Assembly: GCF_017571495.1 (NCBI RefSeq) | Contig: NZ_JAGETZ010000026.1 | Location: 1-38,792, forward strand | DNA: 38,792 bases | Direction: 5' to 3' | Source: Hymenobacter negativus | Lineage (GTDB): Bacteria; Bacteroidota; Bacteroidia; Cytophagales; Hymenobacteraceae | In this document: positions 33,236-38,792 of the stretch, one piece after another | Position numbering within the stretch: the first letter of the stretch is position 1 | Layout of the letters: every line of letters starts with the position of its first letter | Notes under the pieces: generated by a model | What the model was told of the DNA's origin: nothing | The model's input: the letters and a program-made list of their open reading frames with translations, nothing else | Databases searched by the model: none | Made by a program: the position numbers and the translations under genes

Positions 33236-33919
33236 TTAGAATTGGCTGCGGCTATTTTCCAGCACCACCTGCCCGTCGAGCAAGCGGATGACGCGCCGGG
33301 CATACCGGGCGTCGTGCTCGGAGTGCGTGACCATGAGCACGGTAGTGCCCGCTTCATTCAATTCAGTCAGCAAGCCCAGCACGTCGTGGCCACTGGCCGA
33401 ATCGAGGTTGCCGGTGGGCTCGTCGGCCAGCAGCAGCGGCGGGGCGTTCACCACGGCCCGGGCCACGGCCACGCGCTGCTGCTGGCCACCCGAGAGTTGC
33501 AGCGGAAAGTGGTTGCGCCGGTGCAGCAGCTGCATTTTCTCCAGCACCTGCTCCACCCGCTGCCGCCGCTCTGCGGCCCCCACGCCGAGGTAGCGCAGGG
33601 GCAACTCCACGTTCTCAAACACCGTCAGCTCGTCAATCAGGTTGAAGCTCTGAAACACGAAGCCCAGGCTGCGCTTGCGCAGCTCGGCCCGCTGCCGCTC
33701 CGAGTAGCGGCTGGTTTCGGTGCCCAGCAGCTGCAGGCTACCGCCGTCGGGCTCGTCGAGCAGGCCCAGCAGGTTGAGCAGCGTCGATTTGCCGCAGCCC
33801 GAGGGGCCCATGATGGCCACAAACTCCCCCTGCTCCACGCTCAGCGAGATGTGGTTCAGCGCCTTGGTTTGCACCTCCTCGGTGCGGTACACCTTTTCCA
33901 GGTTTTCGGTCTTAATCAT
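33236..33919 (-). CDS. MacB/LolD-type ABC transporter ATPase
   Basis: A 227-residue ATPase with Walker A GPSGCGKST (38-46), signature LSGGQQQRVAVARA and Walker B LLLADEPTGNLD, plus the switch His in MVTHSEHD. The YRTEEVQTKALNHISLSVEQ start is characteristic of MacB-like subunits. It lies 22 bases upstream of the permease and powers it in the inner membrane. Confidence 0.95.
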   Translation of the reverse strand: MIKTENLEKVYRTEEVQTKALNHISLSVEQGEFVAIMGPSGCGKSTLLNLLGLLDEPDGGSLQLLGTETSRYSERQRAELRKRSLGFVFQSFNLIDELTVFENVELPLRYLGVGAAERRQRVEQVLEKMQLLHRRNHFPLQLSGGQQQRVAVARAVVNAPPLLLADEPTGNLDSASGHDVLGLLTELNEAGTTVLMVTHSEHDARYARRVIRLLDGQVVLENSRSQF

Positions 33920-33963
33920 GAGGTTTAGCCTTTTATGGTCAAACAGTCAGTAAATACCTAGGG

Positions 33964-35217
33964 CTAGTGGTTGTCCAGCACCAGTTCCTGTCGGTCAGCG
34001 AAGCCTTCGTAGCTGGACGTTACCACTTGGTCGCCGGGTTGCAGGCCCGCCAGTACCTCGTAGTACTCGGGGTTCTGCCGCCCTAGGCGGATAGCCACCC
34101 GTTGGGCCCGGGTGCCGTCGGCCGCCAGCTTGAATGCCCAGTTGCCCACGGTTTGCTGGTAAAAGCCGCCTTTGGGCAGCAGCACCGCCGGGGCCTTCGC
34201 ACTCAGCGCCAATCGGATGGGTAGGGTCTGGCCCCGCCGCAGGCCCGGTGGGGGCGCGCCGGTAAAGGCTAGGTCGATTTGCAGGCCTTTAGCCACTTGC
34301 GCGAAGATTTTGGTCACGCGCAAGGCATACGCCTGGCCATCCACCACCACTTCGCCCACCTGACCGGCCGCGATGCGGGCAATGTAAAACTCGTCTACCG
34401 CGGCGTGCAGTTTCACGCCCGCGAGCGCGTCAATCTGCCCTAGGCGTTGCCCCCGCGTTTTGGCCTCGCCCACTTCCGCGGCCAGCGAGCTGAGCCGCCC
34501 ACCAACCGGGGCCCGCAACAGTAGGTCGTCCATCTTGCGCCGCATCAGGGCCAGGTTGCTGGTCATGCGCTGCACCGATTCCTGCATGGTACTCAGCTGC
34601 TGCTGCATGGCCACCGAATCTTGGCGCAGGGTCTGCTGCGTGAGCTGTCGTCGGCGCAGCTGGTAGCGGTAAGCGTTCTGGCTCTGCAGGTAGTCCTGCC
34701 GCGCAATCACCTTCTGGTCGTACAGCACCTGGTTGGTGTCAAATACCCGCTTGGCTTCGGCCAGCTGAAAGTCGATGTCGGCTAGCTGATTTTGCCGCAG
34801 AATGCGGTTTTGCAGCAGCTGGTTGCGGGTGTTGCGCAGGTTGTTCATCAAGTCATACACGGCCGTTTCGCGGTTTACCATCTCTAGCTGCAAGTCGGGG
34901 TTAGCTAGTCGCACCAACGGCTGGCCCGCCGTTAGGGTCGTGCCTTCTTCCACCAGTACCTGCTGCACCGTGCCAGCCTCTGCCACGTCCAGGTACACGG
35001 TGTGCAGGGGCTGCACCACCCCGTCAATGGCCGTAAACTCCTGAAAATTGCCCCGCTTGACGGGACTGATGGTCAGCCGGCTGGCCGCGACGTGCAGCCG
35101 CTGGCCCGGCCGGGGCCAGTAGATGCCGGCCGCGCCCATGCCTGCCAGCACCAGAGCCCCTAGCCACCACCAGCGGGTGACAAACGACCACTTTTTCTTT
35201 GGTATCAGGACATCCAT
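33964..35217 (-). CDS. HlyD/MacA-like periplasmic adaptor
   Basis: A 417-residue membrane-fusion protein. A single N-terminal span (about 12-31) precedes a biotinyl-lipoyl half (VAEAGTVQQVLVEEGTTLTA), a long coiled-coil hairpin (about 130-240), the second lipoyl half (LLRAPVGGRLSSLAAEVGE) and a beta-barrel/MP domain. It is the first gene of the exporter operon, 44 bases before the ATPase. It would link the permease to an outer-membrane channel, which is not encoded in this window. Confidence 0.94.
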   Translation of the reverse strand: MDVLIPKKKWSFVTRWWWLGALVLAGMGAAGIYWPRPGQRLHVAASRLTISPVKRGNFQEFTAIDGVVQPLHTVYLDVAEAGTVQQVLVEEGTTLTAGQPLVRLANPDLQLEMVNRETAVYDLMNNLRNTRNQLLQNRILRQNQLADIDFQLAEAKRVFDTNQVLYDQKVIARQDYLQSQNAYRYQLRRRQLTQQTLRQDSVAMQQQLSTMQESVQRMTSNLALMRRKMDDLLLRAPVGGRLSSLAAEVGEAKTRGQRLGQIDALAGVKLHAAVDEFYIARIAAGQVGEVVVDGQAYALRVTKIFAQVAKGLQIDLAFTGAPPPGLRRGQTLPIRLALSAKAPAVLLPKGGFYQQTVGNWAFKLAADGTRAQRVAIRLGRQNPEYYEVLAGLQPGDQVVTSSYEGFADRQELVLDNH

Positions 35218-35519
35218 TCAGGTTGGCGCAGGGAATAGCAGCAAAAAGCTATGGACTGGAGGTGCCAAGAACGGTGCCTTACTCACAAATGCTTGCTAAT
35301 CAACGGCCTGGATTTTAGTCCTGATTGCCAGCTGTTGCCGAGCGTCCGGTTTTGATACAGTCGACCGTTCGGTTCTGATACAGTTCGAAGCTATTGACAG
35401 GCAGAAAACGGCCTGGCCGGCTGAAAGTCAGTATTCTTCGAAGCCTGCACGATTTATGTGGCCTGGGTTGGGACGGGTGCCAGTCAGCCCCGACTTTTAC
35501 GTTTTACCCAACCTTTTTC
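35218..35519. other. Divergent intergenic region between exporter and regulator
   Basis: This region holds the start sites of the exporter operon (minus) and the two-component operon (plus). It contains the direct repeat at 35347-35388. I looked for a sigma-54 promoter (TGGCAC-N5-TTGC, both strands) and did not find a good match. Confidence 0.5.
35347..35388 (+). promoter_or_regulatory. Direct repeat, possible regulator sites
   Basis: CGGTTTTGATACAGTCGA (35347) and CGGTTCTGATACAGTTCGA (35370) are repeated 23 bases apart, about two helical turns, upstream of the NtrC-type regulator gene. Spacing and position suit tandem binding of a dimeric activator or autoregulation. Confidence 0.4.
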
Positions 35520-36893
35520 ATGATTCTTAAGCACGCCCGCATCCTGGTGATAGACGACGAGCCTGATGTGCTATTCGCGCTCAAGCTGCTACTCAAAAGT
35601 GAAGTGCGGGAAGTCGTGACGGAGAAAAACCCGGAGTTGCTGCTTTCGCTGCTCCGCCAGCAGCACTTCGATGTCGTGCTGCTCGACATGAACTATCGCA
35701 GCGGCCAGGCGACTGGCAACGAGGGTTTCTACTGGCTAGGCCGTATCCGGGAGCACGACCCCACCACGGCCGTTATCCTCATTACGGCCTATGGCGACGT
35801 GCGCACGGCGGTGCGCGCCCTTAAAGCCGGCGCCACCGATTTCCTGCTAAAACCCTGGCACAACGACCAACTGCTGCAAACGCTGGCCGCCGCCCTCCAA
35901 CCTAAAACCGGCAGCAAAAGTGGGGGTAGCTCGCAAAAGCCATCTAGGCCGGTCGCCACTACTGACTTGCTAGGAGAGTCAGCCGCCATGCAGGAAGTGC
36001 GCGCTATTATTGAAAAAGTTGCTCCGACCGAAGCCAATGTGCTGCTACTGGGTGAGAATGGCACGGGTAAGGAGTTGGTGGCCAAGTCTCTGCACGAGCA
36101 GTCGCGCCGCGCTGCCCGGCCCTTTGTGGCCACCGACGTAGGCGCGCTCAGTGAGGGGTTGTTTGAAAGCGAGCTGTTTGGGCACATCAAGGGCGCATTC
36201 ACGGATGCCCAGGCCAGCCGCGTAGGCCGGTTCGAGGCGGCCACTGGCGGAACCTTGTTTCTGGATGAGATTGGTAACATAGCCCTGCCGCAGCAAGCCA
36301 AGTTGCTCACGGCCCTGCAGAACCGCCAGGTGGTGCCCCTAGGGAGCAACACCCCCGTCCCGGTGGATATCCGTCTGTTATCGGCTACCAACGCCCCGTT
36401 GCACGCCCTGGTAGCCCACGGTACTTTCCGCCAGGACTTGATGTACCGCCTCAACACCGTTGAAATCATGCTGCCGCCCTTGCGCGAACGGGACGACGAC
36501 GTGCAACTGCTAGCCCAGCACTTCGTGCAGGTGTACGCCGCCCGCAACCGACAACCCGTGCCAGAATTCAGCGCCGCTGCCTTGCGCAAGCTCCGGGAGC
36601 ACACCTGGCCCGGCAATGTGCGGGAGTTGCAACACGCCGTGGAGCGGGCCGTTATCCTGGGGACTGGCTCCGTGCTACTTCCGTCCGATTTCTCGTTTCG
36701 AAGCTTAGAATCGGCCGCTGCTGCCGCACTAGCGGCAACCGTGGCTGAAAATCCGCTGCCGTTGCTGGAAGTAGAAAAAAACACCATCCAACAGGCCATT
36801 GAGCGCCACCAAGGCAACCTCACCAAAGCGGCTAAGGAACTGGGTCTCACCCGTACTGCCCTCTACCGTCGGCTCGACAAGCATGATATTTAA
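35520..36893 (+). CDS. NtrC-family sigma-54-dependent response regulator
   Basis: A 457-residue protein from ATG 35520; the frame is open further upstream without support. A receiver domain (Asp12/Asp13, phospho-acceptor Asp56 in VVLLDMN, Lys111) precedes an AAA+ domain with Walker A GENGTGKE, the sigma-54 contact loop GAFTDA (usually GAFTGA) and Walker B GGTLFLDEIG. A Fis-type helix-turn-helix ends the protein (NLTKAAKELGLTRTALYRRL). It activates sigma-54 promoters. It is divergent from the exporter operon, its most likely target. Confidence 0.95.
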   Translation: MILKHARILVIDDEPDVLFALKLLLKSEVREVVTEKNPELLLSLLRQQHFDVVLLDMNYRSGQATGNEGFYWLGRIREHDPTTAVILITAYGDVRTAVRALKAGATDFLLKPWHNDQLLQTLAAALQPKTGSKSGGSSQKPSRPVATTDLLGESAAMQEVRAIIEKVAPTEANVLLLGENGTGKELVAKSLHEQSRRAARPFVATDVGALSEGLFESELFGHIKGAFTDAQASRVGRFEAATGGTLFLDEIGNIALPQQAKLLTALQNRQVVPLGSNTPVPVDIRLLSATNAPLHALVAHGTFRQDLMYRLNTVEIMLPPLRERDDDVQLLAQHFVQVYAARNRQPVPEFSAAALRKLREHTWPGNVRELQHAVERAVILGTGSVLLPSDFSFRSLESAAAAALAATVAENPLPLLEVEKNTIQQAIERHQGNLTKAAKELGLTRTALYRRLDKHDI

Positions 36894-38238
36894 AAGCCTG
36901 GATACCCGACTGCTAGGACGGTTAGTACTGCTTTTGGCCGTGCTGGCTGGGAGCGGGTACGCCACGCTGCACCACGCCTACGGGCTAGCCCTGGGGGCGC
37001 TAGCACTGCTGCTCCTGCTGGTCGTGGACCTGGTCCGCTACCTAACGCGCGGTCAGCAGGCCTTGGTCGACTTTACCTTGGCCCTCCATTACCGCGACTT
37101 TTCACGGCAGTACCCGGCGCAGTCCGGTCCGGCGTCGTTGCGGCCCTTGCACGAGGCCTTCAACCAGGTCAACGCCACGTTTCGGGAGCTGCGGGCCGAG
37201 CAGGAAGGACAGTTTCAATACCTGCAAACTATCCTGGCGCTGCTCGATACCGGCATCGTGTCCTACGACGCGGCGGGCACCGTGGCCTGGGTGAACGAGG
37301 CATTCAAACAGACGCTGCATCTGCCGTACCTGAAAAACATTCGGGCGCTGCAAGCCCGGCAGCCGGTCCTCTACGAGGCCATCTGCCGGGCGGTGCCAGG
37401 CCAGCCCGCGGTGGTTAAGTTAACAGTGGGTCCCCAAACGGTGCAGCTGCTCGTGTCGGCCACGCAGTTTAAATTACGAGGCGAAGCGTTTACCCTGCTG
37501 GCCTTCAAGAACGTGAGCCAGGCCCTAGCCGACACCGAAACCGCTGCCTGGCAGCAACTGCTACGGGTCATGACCCACGAAATCATGAATTCGGTCGCCC
37601 CCATTGCGTCGCTGGCGGATTCGTTGGGCCGCCACGTGCAGCGCGCCCAGCAGCAGGAAACTTCCGGTGAGTTGCTCGATGACGTGGGCACCGGCATTCG
37701 CATCATCCAGCAGCGCAGCGAAGGGCTGCTGCGCTTTGCCCAGGTGTACCGCGACTTTAGCACCCTGGCCTCGCCGCAGCGCACCACCCTGTACGTGCAG
37801 GAATTGCTGCAAACCACCCGGCAGCTACTATCGGAACAATTAGCCGCGCAAGGCATTGAAGTCACCCTCAGCGTCCGGCCCGCGCACCTCACTCTGCACG
37901 CCGACGGCCACCTGCTGGAACAGGTGCTCATCAATCTGGTGCTCAATGCAGCGCAGGCAGTCACCCAAACCCCTACCCCTCGCATTAGCTTGCTGGCCTG
38001 GCTTGATGAACAGGAACGGGTCGTTATTGAGGTGAAAGACAACGGGAGTGGTATCCCTGCCGACATGCTGGATAGCATCTTTATTCCTTTTTTCACCACC
38101 CACCCCAACGGCTCCGGGATTGGGCTGAGCTTGGCCAAGCAAATTATGCAGCTGCACCAGGGCAGCATTCAAGTCCATTCCGTGGATGGGATGGGCAGTG
38201 CCTTTCAGATGTGGTTTCCCCTCTCTGTTACCCTATAG
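36883..38238 (+). CDS. Membrane sensor histidine kinase, NtrB-like
   Basis: A 451-residue kinase whose ATG at 36883 overlaps the regulator stop. Two close hydrophobic spans (about 11-50) precede a HAMP-like linker and a PAS domain (about 110-215: LLDTGIVSYDAAGTVAWVNE). The HisKA motif VMTHEIMNSVAPI has phospho-acceptor His232, and the HATPase domain carries NLVLNAAQAV, VKDNGSGIP and GSGIGLSLAKQIM. With almost no periplasmic loop, it may sense membrane stress or a partner protein. It forms a coupled pair with the NtrC-type regulator. Confidence 0.94.
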   Translation: MIFKSLDTRLLGRLVLLLAVLAGSGYATLHHAYGLALGALALLLLLVVDLVRYLTRGQQALVDFTLALHYRDFSRQYPAQSGPASLRPLHEAFNQVNATFRELRAEQEGQFQYLQTILALLDTGIVSYDAAGTVAWVNEAFKQTLHLPYLKNIRALQARQPVLYEAICRAVPGQPAVVKLTVGPQTVQLLVSATQFKLRGEAFTLLAFKNVSQALADTETAAWQQLLRVMTHEIMNSVAPIASLADSLGRHVQRAQQQETSGELLDDVGTGIRIIQQRSEGLLRFAQVYRDFSTLASPQRTTLYVQELLQTTRQLLSEQLAAQGIEVTLSVRPAHLTLHADGHLLEQVLINLVLNAAQAVTQTPTPRISLLAWLDEQERVVIEVKDNGSGIPADMLDSIFIPFFTTHPNGSGIGLSLAKQIMQLHQGSIQVHSVDGMGSAFQMWFPLSVTL

Positions 38239-38254
38239 AAGTAAAGACATAACG

Positions 38255-38287
38255 CTCTTGATTTTAAACGAAGTACGTTTAAAGAAC
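38255..38287 (+). repeat. Palindromic intergenic repeat, copy 2
   Basis: This copy has a perfect TTTAAACG-AAGTA-CGTTTAAA palindrome. It matches the 33-base sequence at 1042-1074 in 30 positions and in the same orientation, including the AAAGAAC tail. Confidence 0.6.
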
Positions 38288-38691
38288 TGTTTTCTTAGAC
38301 TGAGAACAGCACCTAGATACATAAATGTTCTACTGATTTCCCTTCTGCTGCTGGTGCCCTCTTTAACCCATGGACAAAGCCATGCTACACCCGTTCGCCC
38401 TACACACAGTCGCCAGGAAACTAAGCCATAAGCAAAGCCCCCTTAACGGGTCGCCGTTCCAACGAAAGGATACGGATAGGCGACACCTGCTATGTCACGA
38501 CCAACGAGGTGGCGGTTCATGCCTTCCCCTATGATATTTCCCCACCCGCAATTTCGTTGCCGCGTCATGCCAAAGTGGTGACCCTAGAGGTCCTCCCGAC
38601 CCAGTGGGTTCACATTGAACACTTCAATCTCGACGTTGGCTTTGCTGGGTATGTGCGGCGGAAACACATTTCCTGTCAAAAGGGTAAGTGA
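38258..38691 (+). pseudogene. Secreted SH3-like protein, frameshifted
   Basis: One frame gives a good signal peptide (INVLLISLLLLVPSLTHGQ at about 38320-38380) but stops at 38431. A second frame, open from 38425 to 38691, gives RIGDTCYVTTNEVAVHAFPY, and later PTQWVHIEHFN and GFAGYVRRKHIS. These have the spacing of a bacterial SH3 domain. The two parts join if one frameshift is assumed near 38422-38430. No convincing ATG precedes the signal peptide. It therefore reads as a decayed gene, though the second part alone could start at GTG 38509. Confidence 0.45.
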
Positions 38692-38710
38692 TACTAACCC
38701 TCATTAATTC

Positions 38711-38730
38711 AGACTACCGTTTACGTGAAC
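38711..38730 (+). repeat. Recurring intergenic motif, copy 5
   Basis: AGACTACCGTTTACGTGAAC matches 18 of 20 bases of the motif at 51-70. It lies downstream of the broken SH3-like gene, with TACCTTAG (38765-38772), a weak -7-like element, further on. The window ends before any following gene is visible. Confidence 0.5.
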
Positions 38731-38792
38731 GCGCTGCCGGGGGCGCAGGCCCAGGGCGCTTGCGTACCTTAGGGTCGCCTCCTATAGTGAAG

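Noticed and set aside
33242..33928. 228-codon plus-strand ORF opposite the ABC ATPase
   Set aside because: It is an antisense shadow of a gene with all Walker and signature motifs; its own translation has no recognisable domain.
35218..35519. Sigma-54 promoter expected for the exporter operon beside an NtrC-type regulator
   Set aside because: GTGCCA-like sequences occur, but none has the matching GC element at the required spacing on either strand.
35789..36850. 353-codon minus-strand ORF opposite the NtrC-type regulator
   Set aside because: Shadow reading in GC-rich DNA, Ser/Arg-rich and without domain features; the plus-strand gene is unambiguous.

Overview
The window looks like chromosomal DNA of a pigmented Bacteroidetes, most likely Hymenobacter or a close relative. 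This is inferred from GC-rich genes, LytS/LytTR regulators, a TonB-dependent receptor with a carboxypeptidase-like N-terminal domain, a promoter matching the Bacteroidetes TTTG-N19-TAnnTTTG pattern, and a tyrosine ammonia-lyase/ketosynthase operon of the flexirubin/aryl-polyene type. I see no rRNA, tRNA or CRISPR array.

Layout. (1) 1-2660: an AT-rich flank with two small membrane ORFs, intergenic palindromes, and broken mobile-element genes (a serine recombinase and an IS3-type transposase). (2) 2662-9131: a class I lanthipeptide-like module. It has a 43-aa Ser/Thr-rich precursor with no cysteine, a LanC-like protein that has lost its zinc ligands, a LytS/LytTR pair, and a full-length LanB dehydratase. 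(3) 9828-20039: an aryl-polyene-type operon with tyrosine ammonia-lyase, ketoreductase, thioesterase, two active ketosynthases, two KS-like proteins without the catalytic Cys, ACP, Sfp-type phosphopantetheinyl transferase, two half-active hot-dog dehydratases and a PaaK-like ligase. (4) 20279-23169: a TonB-dependent receptor and a secreted helical-repeat protein. (5) 23449-28751: a second RiPP-like module. It has two tandemly duplicated 48-51-aa precursors ending in SCCLD, an M50 metalloprotease with a PqqD-like N-terminus, an LpxL-like acyltransferase, an ATP-grasp ligase of the grasp-with-spasm type, a 75-aa unknown and a SPASM-derived protein lacking most Fe-S cysteines. The last four are translationally coupled. 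(6) 28865-38238: a quinone-oxidoreductase-like enzyme, a short inverted-repeat element, a nonsense-interrupted membrane gene, a MacB-like ABC exporter with HlyD adaptor, and a divergent NtrC-type two-component system. (7) The right end holds a frameshifted SH3-like gene and copies of the palindromes seen at the left end.

Working model (inference). Tyrosine is deaminated to 4-coumarate, activated and loaded on the ACP, and extended to an aryl-polyenoyl chain. The usual flexirubin partners (the DarA/DarB dialkylresorcinol enzymes, an MMPL exporter, LolA) are absent, and two peptide-modification modules with an LpxL-like acyltransferase flank the operon instead. The locus may therefore make an acylated or aryl-polyene-decorated modified peptide. 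A striking theme is the number of proteins that keep the family fold but lose key residues: LanC, SPASM, LpxL-like, two KS-like proteins and both dehydratases.
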